Position numbers and translations under genes: made by a program. Under the pieces are notes generated by a model. That model was not told where the DNA came from. It searched no databases and saw nothing but the letters and a program-made list of their open reading frames with translations. Shown here piece after piece: positions 50,848-62,924 of a DNA stretch of 64,000 bases (within the stretch, counting starts at the first letter, position 1; every line of letters starts with the position of its first letter). The stretch covers positions 310,001 to 374,000 of the forward strand of contig NW_027017956.1 of assembly GCF_032854445.1 (NCBI RefSeq), written 5' to 3'. This stretch comes from Liolophura sinensis. Lineage: Eukaryota; Mollusca; Polyplacophora; Chitonida; Chitonidae.

Positions 50848-51743
50848 AGAATTATTTTTAGAATAAATCGCTTCCAAACTCTGGTATATTCACCTTAGTT
50901 TAACTAAACGCCATCATATCGTATTTATGTTAATTACATGTAATATTGTAATAGGCATGTTCTTAAGTCAAGTGGCCCTTTGTTAGACTGTTTAGCCTTT
51001 CAAAACGAAAAATACAGGTATGCATATTTAAGAGAACTTAAGTTTGTCCTTTTTTAAAACCATTTTCTTCATTCCTCAATGAAAAATACATGCATTGTTT
51101 CGCACCCCTATTTGCAGCGTACTGGCAATGGGCCAAATGTGTAGAATACGATATCTGTAAAATTAATCTGACTGCAATAAGATCAGAAAATTCGACCCCA
51201 ATTCTTTGATGGTTTTCTCTACGGTTCTTCTATATCGGGACTAGTCTTGCTGACAATGGTAACTCATGCTCGTCGGCAGGTACACGTACGTTAATGAGAT
51301 CAATAACTTTGTCTCTTTCTTTCAGGACAAATATGTAACTTATTAAACTAACGGTTTTGACAGATAAATGTTACAGCTCGGTGATCTCATCATGTTAGAA
51401 ATGAAATAACAAATGCGATATAGACGTACTTGAGATCCTAATATTTTTTTTCCAGAGTGCTTACGGTGGACTTCGTTTGGATTCTGTGAGGGTTTTGATA
51501 GGTCTGTTATATGTTAATTGTGGATTACTGAAAACTCGCTCCACTAATATTATATGTACAAACATGTTTGCTTAAAGCCTTCCTTTCACTAGGAAATAAA
51601 ATAGCCTGAGTAGGAGCCTTGTCAGGTGGGGTTATGTATGGGAGGACTAAGGTTTGCCTGAAGTGAAAGACATAGGTACAGTAAATGGCGCAGAGACATA
51701 CATGTCTTTACAGATAAATGTTATCTGATCGTCAGTTGCACAG
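50848..51743 (+). repeat. 896-bp spacer, copy 10 (haplotype A)
   Basis: Shares CGAAAAATACAGG and GAGATCCTAATATT with copy 1 only, so it is that spacer's duplicate. Differences from copy 1 include CTGTAAAATT (copy 1 CTATAAAATT), GCTCGGTGATC and GTGGATTACTG. No gene recognised. Confidence 0.88.
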
Positions 51744-52104
51744 ACCGGCCCGGATAGCACAGTTGGTAGAGCGTCCGCTTCGGGACCGGTAGATCCAGGA
51801 TCAATCCTTGGTCGAGTCACACCTAAGACTTTAAAAGAGGAAGTTGTAACTTCCTCGTTTGGCGTTCAGCATGAAGGGGATAGTGCAACGACTGGTTGAC
51901 CCGTTTCAGCATAATGGCTCGGGCGGGGCGGCTTACTTGCCTTCGGTAAGTCGTCTCAGTGATGCAGCCCTAAATAAAAGAGCGGTGAAAATCCGTCCTG
52001 CAACAAGGAGGCACATTACACGTGCATGCACCCTAATGATTCCTTCGTCGTCATATGACTGAAAAAGTGTTGAGTACGACGTTAAACCCCAAGCACTCAC
52101 TCAC
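51744..52104 (+). mobile_element. tRNA-derived SINE, copy 10
   Basis: Box A at 51755-51766 and box B-like motif at 51798-51808. Shares GATGCAGCCC with copy 1, but has AAAGTGTTGAGTACG at the tail where copy 1 has GTTTAGATACG. Flanking repeats lie at 51732-51743 and 52105-52116. Confidence 0.88.
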
Positions 52105-52125
52105 TCAGTTGCACAGCGACATACA

Positions 52126-54066
52126 TACAAGATGAAGATTGTAATCGACATAATAGCTTGTTCAGTTACAAAATGAACATTGTAATCATTGTAATAGCAT
52201 GTTAAGTTACAAAGTGAACATTGTAATCCTTATAATTGCATGTTCAGTTACAAGATGAACATTGTAATCATTATAAAAACATCATCAGTTGCAAGGTGAA
52301 CATTGTAATCAGTATACAAGCATACTCAGTTGCAAAATGGACATTGTAATCATTACTTTAGCATATTCAGTTACAAGATGAACAATGTAATCATTATAAT
52401 CATGTGCTCAGTTACAAGGTGAACATTGTAATCATTACAATAGCGTGCTCAGTTACAAGATGAACATTGTAATCATTATAAAAACATGCCCAGTTACAAG
52501 ATGAACATTGTAATAGTTAAAATAGCATGATCAGTTACGAAGTGAACATTGTAATCATTATAATAGCATGCTCAGTTGCAAGATAAACAATGTAATCATT
52601 ATAATATCATTTTCAGTTACAAGATGAAGATTGTAATCGACATAATAGCATGTTCAGTTACAAGATGAACATTGTAATCATTGTAATAGCATGTTCAGTT
52701 ACAAAGTAAACATTGTAATCATTATAATAGCGTCAACGGTTACAAAATCACCATTGTAATTAATATAATAGCATGCTCAGTTACAAAATGAATATTTCAA
52801 TCATTATATTAGCATATTTCATTACAAGATGAACATTGTAATCATTATTATAGCATATGTAGTTACAAGATGAACATTGTAATCATTATCAAAACATCAT
52901 CAGTTACAAGGTGAACATTGTAATCAGTATAAAAGCATGCTCAGTTGCAAAATGGATATTGTAATCATTACATTAGCATATTCACTTACAAGATGAACAT
53001 TGTAATTATTATAAAAATGTGCTCAGTTACAAGGTGAACAATGTAATCATTGTAATAGCATGTTCAGTTACAAAGTGAACATTGTAATCCTTATAATTGC
53101 ATATTCAGTTACAAGATGAACAATGTAATCATTATAAAAAGTAAACAGTTTCAAGGTGAACATTGTAATCAGTATACAAGCATGCTCAGTTGCAAAATGG
53201 ACATTGTAATCATTACATTAGCATATTCACTTACAAGATGAATATTGTAATCATTATAATAACATCATCAGTTACAACATAAGCATTGTATTCATTATAT
53301 TAGCTCGTTGACTTACAAGATAAACATTGTAATCATTATAAAAGCATGTTCAGTTACAAGGTGAACATAGTAATCATTTTAAAAACATGCTCAGTTGCAA
53401 GATGAAGATTGTAATCGACATAATAGCATGTTCAGTTACAAGATGAACATTGTAATCATTATAAAAACATCATCAGTTGCAAGGTGAACATTGTAATCAG
53501 TATACAAGCATGCTCAGTTGCAAGATAAACATTGTAATCATTACATTAGCATATTCACTTACAAGATGAATATTGTAATCATTATAATAACATCATCAGT
53601 TACAAAGTAAACATTGTATTCATTATATTAGCACGTTCAATTACAAGATGAACATTGTAATCATTATAAAAGCATGTTGAGTTACAAGGTGAACATTGTA
53701 ATCTTTATAATAGCATGTTCAGTTACAAGGTGGACATTGTAAGTATAAAAGCATGCTCAGTTGCAAAATGGACATTGTAATCATTACATAAGCATATTCA
53801 GTTACAAGATGAATATTGTAATCATTATAATAACATCATCAGTTACAAAATGAACATTGTATTCATTATATTAGCACGTTCAATTACAAGATGAACATTG
53901 TAATCATTATAATATCATGCTCAGTTGCAAGATGAAGATTGTAATCGACATAATAGCATGTTCAGTTACAAGATGAACATTGTAAACATTGTACTAGCAT
54001 GTTCAGTTACAAAGTGAACATTGTAATCATTATAATAGCATGTTCAGTTACCAGATGAACATTGTA
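52126..54066 (+). repeat. 41-bp satellite, block 10 (1941 bp, short class)
   Basis: Marker at 52731. Duplicate of block 1 (AGCTTGTTCAG, ATTACTTTAGCAT, ATTATCAAAACATC shared). Small differences include GCATATTCAG near 53099 (block 1 GCATGTTCAG) and TTGTACTAGC near 53990. It leads into a type B spacer. Confidence 0.93.
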
Positions 54067-54962
54067 AGAATTATTTTTAGAATAAATCGCTTCCAAACTC
54101 TGGTATATTCACCTTAGTTTAACTAAACGCCATCATATCGTATTTATGTTAATTACATGTAATATTTTAATAGGCATGTTCTTAAATCAAATGGCCCTTT
54201 GTTAGACTGTTTAGCCTTTCAAAACGGAAACTACAGGTATGCATATTTAAGAGAACTTATGTTTGTCCTTTTTTAAAACCATTTTCTTCATTCCTCAATG
54301 AAAAATACATGCATTGTTTCGCACCCCTATTTGCAGCGTTCTGGCAATGGGCCAAATGTGTAGAATACGATATCTGTGAAATTAATCTGACTGCAATAAA
54401 GTCAAAAAATTCGACCCCAATTCTTTTATGGTTTTCTCTACGGTTCTTCTATATCGGGACTAGTCTTGCTGACAATGGTAACTGATGCTCGTCGGCAGGT
54501 ACACGTACGTTAATGAGATCAATAACTTTGTCTCTTTCTTTCAGGACAAATATGTAACTTATTAAACTAACGGTTTTGACAGATAAATGTAACAGCTCTG
54601 TGATCTCATCATGTTAGAAATGAAATAAAAAATGCGATATAGACGTACTTGAGCTCCTAATATGTTTTTTCCAGAGTGCTTACGGTGGACTTCGTTTGGA
54701 TTCTGTGAGGGTTTTGATAGGTCTGTTATATGTTAATTGTGTATTACTGAAAACTCGCTCCACTAACATTATATATACAAACATGTATGCTTAAAGCCTT
54801 CCTTTCACTAGGAAATAAAATAGCCTGAGTAGGAGCCTTGTCAGGTGGGGTTATGTATGGGAGGACTAAGGTTTGCCTGAAGTGAAAGACATAGGTGCAG
54901 TAAATGGCGCAGAGACATACATGTCTTTACAGATAAATGTTATCTGATCGTCAGTTGCACAG
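54067..54962 (+). repeat. 896-bp spacer, copy 11 (haplotype B)
   Basis: Type B. Private changes: AAAGTCAAAAAATTC and ATAGGTGCAG. Positional counterpart of copy 2 in the 49.94-kb duplication, though the following satellite block is medium here and long there. Confidence 0.88.
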
Positions 54963-55328
54963 ACCGGCCCGGATAGCACAGTTGGTAGAGCGTCCGCTTC
55001 GGGACCGGTAGATCCAGGATCAATCCTTGGTCGAGTCACACCTAAGACTTTAAAAGAGGAAGTTGTGACTTCCTCGTTTGGCGTTCAGCATGAAGGGGGA
55101 TAGTGCAACGACTGGTTGACCCGTTTCAGTATAATGGCTCGGGCGGGGCGGCTTACTTGCCTTCGGTAAGTCGTCTCAGTGATGCAGCACTAAATAAAAG
55201 AGCGGTGAAAATCCGTCCTGCAACAAGGAGGCACATTAAACGTGCATGCACCCTAATGATTCCTTCGTCGTCAAATGACTGAAAAATTGTTGAGTGCGAC
55301 GTTAAACAACAAGCACTCACTCACTCAC
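54963..55328 (+). mobile_element. tRNA-derived SINE, copy 11, with a divergent 3' end
   Basis: Box A at 54974-54985 and box B-like motif at 55017-55027. The 3' end is unlike all other copies: GTCAAATGAC at 55270, GAGTGCGACG at 55292 and TTAAACAACAAG at 55302, in place of GTCATATGAC, GAGTACGACG and TTAAACCCCAAG. These clustered changes in an otherwise standard copy suggest conversion from a SINE elsewhere. Flanking repeats lie at 54951-54962 and 55329-55340. Confidence 0.87.
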
Positions 55329-55349
55329 TCAGTTGCACAGCGACATACA

Positions 55350-58152
55350 TACAAGATGAAGATTGTAATCGACATAATAGCATGTTCAGTTACAAAATGA
55401 GCATTGTAATCATTGTAATAGCATGTTAAGTTACAAAGTGAACATTGTAATCCTTATAATTGCATGTTCAGTTACAAGATGAACATTGTAATCATTATAA
55501 AAACATCATCAGCTGCAAGGTGAACATTGTAATCAGTATACAAGCATGCTCAGTTGCAAAATGGACATTGTAATCATTACAATAGCATATTCAGTTACAA
55601 GATGAACATTGTAATCATTATAATCATGTGCTCAGTTACAAGGTGAACATTGTAATCATTACAATAGCGTGCTCAGTTACAAGATGAACATTGTAATCAT
55701 TATAAAAACATGCCCAGTTACAAGATGAACATTGTAATAGTTAAAATAGCATGATCAGTTACGAAGTGAACATTGTAATCATTATAATAGCATGCTCAGT
55801 TGCAAGATAAACATTGTAATCATTATAATATCATTTTCAGTTACAAGATGAAGATTGTAATCGACATAATAGCATGTTCAGTTACAAGATGAACATTGTA
55901 ATCATTGTAATAGCATGTTCAGTTACAAAGTAAACATTGTAATCATTATAATAGCGTCAACGGTTACAAAATCACCATTGTAATCAATATAATAGCATGC
56001 TCAGTTACAAAATGAATATTGCAATTATTATATTAGCATATGTAGTTACAAGATGAACATTGTAATCATTATTATAGCATATGTAGTTACAAGATGAACA
56101 TTTTAATCATTATAAAAACATCATCAGTTACAAGGTGAACATTGTAATCAGTATAAAAGCATGCTCAGTTGCAAAATGGATATTGTAATCATTACATTAG
56201 CATATTCACTTACAAGATGAACATTGTAATCATTATAATAATGTGCTCAGTTACAAGGTGAACAATGTAATCATTGTAATAGCATGTTCAGTTACAAAGT
56301 GAACATTGTAATCCTTATAATTGCATGTTCAGTTACAAAGTGAACATTGTAATCATTATAAAAACATCATCAGTTGCAAGGTGAACATTGTAATCAGTAT
56401 ACAAGCATGCTCAGTTGCAAAATGGACATTGTAATCATTACAATAGCATATTCAGTTACAAGATAAACATTGTAATCATTATAATAATGCGCTCAGTTAC
56501 AAGGTGAACCATGTAATCATTGTAATAGCATGTTCAGTTACAAAGTGAACATTGTAATCTTTATAATTGCATGTTCAGTTACAAGATGAACATTGTAATC
56601 ATTATAAAAACATAAACAGTTACAAGGTGAACATTGTAATCAGTATACAAGCATGCTCAGTTGCAAAATGGACATTGTAATCATTACATTAGCATATTCA
56701 CTTACAAGATGAATATTGTAATTATTATAATAACATCATCAGTTACAATGTAAACATTGTATTCATTATATTAGCTCGTTCACTTACAAGATAAACATTG
56801 TAATCATTATAAAAGCATGTTCAGCTACAAGGTGAACATAGTAATCATTTTTAAAACATGCTCAGTTGCAAGATGAAGATTGTAATCGACATAATAGCAT
56901 GTTCAGTTATAAGATTAACATTGTAATCATTATAAAAACATCATCAGTTGCAAGGTGAACATTGTAATCAGTATACAAGCATGCTCAGTTGCAAGATAAA
57001 CATTGTAATCATTACATTAGCATATTCACTTACAAGATGAATATTGTAATCATTATAATAACATCATCAGTTACAAAGTAAACATTGTATTCATTATATT
57101 AGCACGTTCAATTACAAGATGAACATTGTAATCATTATAAAAGCATGTTCAGTTACAAGGTGAACATTGTAATCTTTATAAAATCATGCTCAGTTACAAG
57201 ATGAACATTCTAATCATTATAATAGCATGTTCAGTTACAAGGTGGACATTGTAAGTATAAAAGCATGCTCAGTTGCAAAATGGACATTGTAATCATTACA
57301 TAAGCATATTTAGTTACAAGATGAATATTGTAATCATTATAATAACATCATCAGTTACAAAATGAACATTGTATTTAATATATTAGCACGTTCAATTACA
57401 AGATGAACATTGTAATCATTATAATATCATGCTCAGTTGCAAGATAAAGATTGTAATCGACATAATAGCATGTTCAGTTACAAGATGAACATTGTAATCG
57501 TTGTAATAGCATGTTCAGTTACAAAGTGAACATTGTAATCCTTATAATTGCATGTTCAGTTACAAGATGAACGTTGTTATCATTATAAAAACATCATTAG
57601 TTCCTAGGTGAACATTGTAATCAGTATACAAGCATGCTCAGTTGCAAAATGGACATTGTAATCATTGCAATAGCATATTCAGTTACAAGAAGAACATTGC
57701 AATCATTATAATAATGTGCTCAGTTACAAGGAGAACATTGAAATCATTACAATAGCGTGCTCAGTTACAAGGTGAACATTGTAATCATTATAAAAACATG
57801 CCCAGTTACAAGATGAACATTGTAATAGTTAAAAAAGCATGCTCAAATACAAGATGAGCAATGTAATCATTATAATAGCATGCTCAATTACAAGATGAAA
57901 ATTGTAATTCGTATAATAGCATGCTCAGTTACAACATGAACATTGTAATCTTTATAATAGCATGTTCAGTTTCAAGATCAACATTGTAATCAGTATAATA
58001 GCATGCTCAGTTACAAAATTAATATTTTAATTATTACACTAGTATGCCCAGTTACAAGATGAACATTGTAATCAGTATAATAGCGTGCTCAGTTACAAGA
58101 TGAGCAATGTAATCATTATAATAGCATGTTCAGTTACCAGATGAACATTGTA
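55350..58152 (+). repeat. 41-bp satellite, block 11 (2803 bp, medium class)
   Basis: Marker at 55955. Same length and layout as block 4. Private changes include AAGATTAACATTG near 56913, CATCATTAGTTCC near 57594 and AAAAAAGCATG near 57832. Confidence 0.93.
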
Positions 58153-59048
58153 AGAATTATTTTTAGAATAAATCGCTTCCAAACTCTGGTATATTCACCT
58201 TAGTTTAACTAAACGCCATCATATCGTATTTATGTTAATTACATGTAATATTGTAATAGGCATGTTCTTAAGTCAAGTGGCCCTTTGTTAGACTGTTTAG
58301 CCTTTCAAAACGGAAACTACAGGTATGCATATTTAAGAGAACTTAAGTTTGTCCTTTTTTAAAACCATTTTCTTCATTCCTCAATGAAAAATACATGCAT
58401 TGTTTCGCACCCCTATTTGCAGCGTACTGGCAATGGGCCAAATGTGTAGAATACGATATCTGTGAAATTAATCTGACTGCAATAAGATCAGAAAATTCGA
58501 CCCCAATTCTTTGATGGTTTTCTCTGCGGTTCTTCTATATCGGGACTAGTCTTGCTGACAATGGTAACTGATGCTCGTCGGCAGGTACACGTACGTTAAT
58601 GAGATCAATAACTTTGTCTCTTTCTTTCAGGACAAATATGTAACTTATTAAACTAACGGTTTTGACAGATAAATGTAACAGCTCTGTGATCTCATCATGT
58701 TAGAAATGAAATAACAAATGCGATATAGACGTACTTGACCTCCTAATATGTTTTTTCCAGAGTGCTTACGGTGGACTTCGTTTGGATTCTGTGAGGGTTT
58801 TGATAGGTCTGTTATATGTTAATTGTGGATTACTGAAAACTCGCTCCACTAATATTATATGTACAGACATGTTTGCTTAAAGCCTTCCTTTCACTAGGAA
58901 ATAAAATAGCCTGAGTAGGAGCCTTGTCAGGTGGGGTTATGTATGGGAGGACTAAGGTTTGCCTGAAGTGAAAGACATAGGTACAGTAAATGGCGCAGAG
59001 ACATACATGTCTTTACAGATAAATGTTATCTGATCGTCAGTTGCACAG
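58153..59048 (+). repeat. 896-bp spacer, copy 12 (haplotype A)
   Basis: Type A with CTGCGGTTC, ACAGACATG and the B-like GGTAACTGATGC. Private change: ACTTGACCTCC. No gene recognised. Confidence 0.88.
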
Positions 59049-59410
59049 ACCGGCCCGGATAGCACAGTTGGTAGAGCGTCCGCTTCGGGACCGGTAGATC
59101 CAGGATCAATCCTTGGTCGAGTCACACCTAAGACTTTAAAAGAGGAAGTTGTAACTTCCTCGTTTGGCGTTCAGCATGAAGGGTATAGTGCAACGACTGG
59201 TTGACCCGTTTCAGCATAATGGCTCGGGCGGGGCGGCTTACTTGCCTTCGGTAAGTCGTCTCAGTGATGCAGCACTAAATAAAAGAGCGGTGAAAATCCG
59301 ACCTGCAACAAGGAGGCACATTACACGTGCATGCACCCTAATGATTCCTTCGTCGTCATATGACTGAAAAATTGTTTAGATACGACGTTAAACCCCAAGC
59401 ACTCACTTAC
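59049..59410 (+). mobile_element. tRNA-derived SINE, copy 12
   Basis: Box A at 59060-59071 and box B-like motif at 59103-59113. GAAGGGTATAG and GTTTAGATACG as in copies 3, 5, 6 and 7, but the longer CATACATACAAG junction to the satellite. The ACTC tail is interrupted (ACTCACTTACTCAG). Flanking repeats lie at 59037-59048 and 59411-59422. Confidence 0.88.
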
Positions 59411-59431
59411 TCAGTTGCACAGCGACATACA

Positions 59432-62028
59432 TACAAGATGAAGATTGTAATCGACATAATAGCATGTTCAGTTACAAAATGAGCATTGTAATCATTGTAA
59501 TAGCATGTTCAGTTACAAAGTGAACATTGTAATCCTTATAATTGCATGTTCAGTTACAAGATGAACATTGTAATCATTATAAAAACATCATCAGTTGCAA
59601 GGTGAACATTGTAATCAGTATACAAGCATGCTCAGTTGCAAAATGGACATTGTAATCATTACAATAGCATATTCAGTTACAAGATGAACATTGTAATCAT
59701 TATAATCATGTGCTCAGTTACAAGGTGAACATTGTAATCATTACAATAGCGTGCTCAGTTACAAGATGAACATTGTAATCATTATAAAAACATGCCCAGT
59801 TACAAGATGAACAATGTAATAGTTAAAATAGCATGATCAGTTACGAAGTGAACATTGTAATCATTATAATAGCATGCTCAGTTGCAAGATAAACATTGTA
59901 ATCATTAAAATATCATGTTCAGTTACAAGATGAAGACTGTAATCGACATAATAGCATGTTCAGTTACAAGATGAACATTGTAAACATTGTAATAGCATGT
60001 TCAGTTACAAAGTAAACATTGTAATCATTATAATAGCGTCAACGGTTACAAAATCACCATTGTAATCAATATAATAGCATGCTCAGTTACAAAATGAATA
60101 TTGCAATCATTATATTAGCATATTTCATTACAAGATGAACATTGTAATCATTATTATAGCATATGTAGTTACAAGATGAACATTGTAATCATTATAAAAA
60201 CATCATCAGTTACAAGGTGAACATTGTAATCAGTATAAAAGCATGCTCAGTTGCAAAATGGATATTGTAATCATTACATTAGCATATTCACTTACAAGAT
60301 GAACATTGTAATTATTATAATAATGTGCTCAGTTACAAGGTGAACAATGTAATCATTGTAAAAGCATGTTCAGTTACAAAGTGAACATTGTATTCCTTAT
60401 AATTGCATGTTCACTTTCAAAGTGAACATTGTAATCATTATAAAAACATCATCAGTTGCAAAGTGAAAATTGTAATCAGTATACAAGCATGCTCAGTTGC
60501 AAAATGGACATTGTAATCATTACAATAGCATATTCACTTACAAGATGAACATTGTAATCATTATAATAATGTGCTCAGTTACAAAGTGAACAATGTAATC
60601 ATTGTAATAGCATCTTCAGTTACAAAGTGAACATTGTAATCCTTATAATTGCATGTTCAGTTACAAGATGAACATTGTAATCATTATAAAAAGTAAACAG
60701 TTTCAAGGTGAACATTGTAATCAGTATACAAGCATGCTCAGTTGCAAAATGGACATTGTAATCATTACATTAGCATATTCACTTACAAGATGAATATTGT
60801 AATCATTATAATAACATCATCAGTTACAACATAAGCATTGTATTCATTATATTAGCTCGTTGACTTACAAGATAAACATTGTAATCATTATAAAAGCATG
60901 TTCAGTTACAAGGTGAACATAGTAATCATTTTAAAAACATGCTCAGTTGCAAGATGAAGATTGTAATCGACATAATAGCATGTTCAGTTACAAGATGAAC
61001 ATTGTAATCATTATAAAAACATCATCAGTTGCAAGGTGAACATTGTAATCAGTATACAAGCATGCTCAGTTGCAAGATAAACATTGTAATCATTACATTA
61101 GCATATTCACTTACAAGATGAATATTGTAATCATTATAATAACATCATCAGTTACAAAGTAAACATTGTATTCATTATATTAGCACGTTCAATTACAAGA
61201 TGAACATTGTAATCATTATAAAAGCATGTTGAGTTACAAGGTGAACATTGTAATCTTTATAATAGCATGTTCAGTTACAAGGTGGACATTGTAAGTATAA
61301 AAGCATGCTCAGTTGCAAAATGGACATTGTAATCATTACATAAGCATATTCAGTTACAAGATGAATATTGTAATCATTATAATAACATCATCAGTTACAA
61401 AATGAACATTGTATTCATTATATTAGCACGTTCAATTACAAGATGAACATTGTAATCATTATAATATCATGCTCAGTTGCAAGATGAAGATTGTAATCGA
61501 CATAATTGCATGTTCAGTTACAAGATGAACATTGTAAACATTGTAATAGCATGTTCAGTTACAAAGTGAACATTGTAATCCTTATAATTGGATGTTCAGT
61601 TACAAGATGAACATTGTAATCATTATAAAAACATCATCAGTTCCAAGGTGAACATTGTAATCAGTATACAAGCATGCTCAGTTGCAAAATGGACATTGTA
61701 ATCATTGCAATAGCATATTCAGTTACAAGATGAGCAATGTAATCATTATAATAGCATGCTCAATTACAAGATGAAGATTGTAATTCGTATAATAGCATGC
61801 TCAGTTACAACATTAACATTGTAATCATTATAATAGCATGTTCAGTTACAAGATGAACATTGTAATCAGTATAATAGCATGCTCAGTTACAAAATTAATA
61901 TTTTAATTATTACACTAGTATGCCCAGTTACAAGATGAACATTGTAATCAGTATAATAGCGTGCTCAGTTACAAGATGAGCAATGCAATCATTATAATAG
62001 CATGTTCAGTTACCAGATGAACATTGTA
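59432..62028 (+). repeat. 41-bp satellite, block 12 (2597 bp, hybrid class)
   Basis: Marker at 60037. It begins like block 3 (CATGTTCACTTTCAAAG monomer at 60408) and ends like block 8 (CAGTTCCAAGGTG and CAACATTAACATTG monomers, 61,640-61,820), leading to a chimeric spacer. The TTTT found about 0.86 kb into most blocks is lost here (ATCATGTTCAG near 59909); the next is near 60927. Confidence 0.92.
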
Positions 62029-62924
62029 AGAATTATTTTTAGAATAAATCGCTTCCGAACTCTGGTATATTCACCTTAGTTTAACTAAACGCCATCATAT
62101 CGTATTTATGTTAATTACATGTAGTATTGTAATAGGCATGTTCTTAAGTCAAGTGGCCCTTTGTTAGACTGTTTAGCCTTTCAAAACGGAAACTACAGGT
62201 ATGCATATTTAAGAGAACTTAAGTTTGTCCTTTTTTAAAACCATTTTCTTCATTCCTCAATGAAAAATACATGCATTGTTTCGCACCCCTATTTGCAGCG
62301 TACTGGCAATGGGCCAAATGTGTAGAATACGATATCTGTGAAATTAATCTGACTGCAATAAGATCAGAAAATTCGACCCCAATTCTTTCATGGTTTTCTC
62401 TACGGTTCTTCTATATCGGGACTAGTCTTGCTGACAATGGTAACTCATGCTCGTCGGCAGGTACACGTACGTTAATGAGATCAATAACTTTGTCTCTTTC
62501 TTTCAGGACAAATATGTAACTTATTAAACTAACGGTTTTGACAGATAAATGTAACAGCTCTGTGATCTCATCATGTTAGAAATGAAATAAAAAATGCGAT
62601 ATAGACGTACTTGAGCTCCTAATATGTTTTTTCCAGAGTGCTTACGGTGGACTTCGTTTGGATTCTGTGAGGGTTTTGATAGGTCTGTTATATGTTAATT
62701 GTGTATTACTGAAAACTCGCTCCACTAACATTATATATACAAACATGTATGCTTAAAGCCTTCCTTTCACTAGGAAATAAAATAGCCTGAGTAGGAGCCT
62801 TGTCAGGTGGGGTTATGTATGGGAGGACTAAGGTTTGCCTGAAGTGAAAGACATAGGTACAGTAAATGGCGCAGAGACATACATGTCTTTACAGATAAAT
62901 GTTATCTGATCGTCAGTTGCACAG
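62029..62924 (+). repeat. 896-bp spacer, copy 13 (A/B chimera)
   Basis: Same chimeric structure as copy 9, with the A-to-B switch between about 62,444 and 62,588, and the shared TTCCGAACTCTGG. Here CTTTCATGG replaces CTTTGATGG, and with GGTAACTCATGC this opens a frame of 82 codons (62271-62519). The same site is TGA in A copies and TTA in B copies, so I treat the frame as accidental. Confidence 0.87.
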
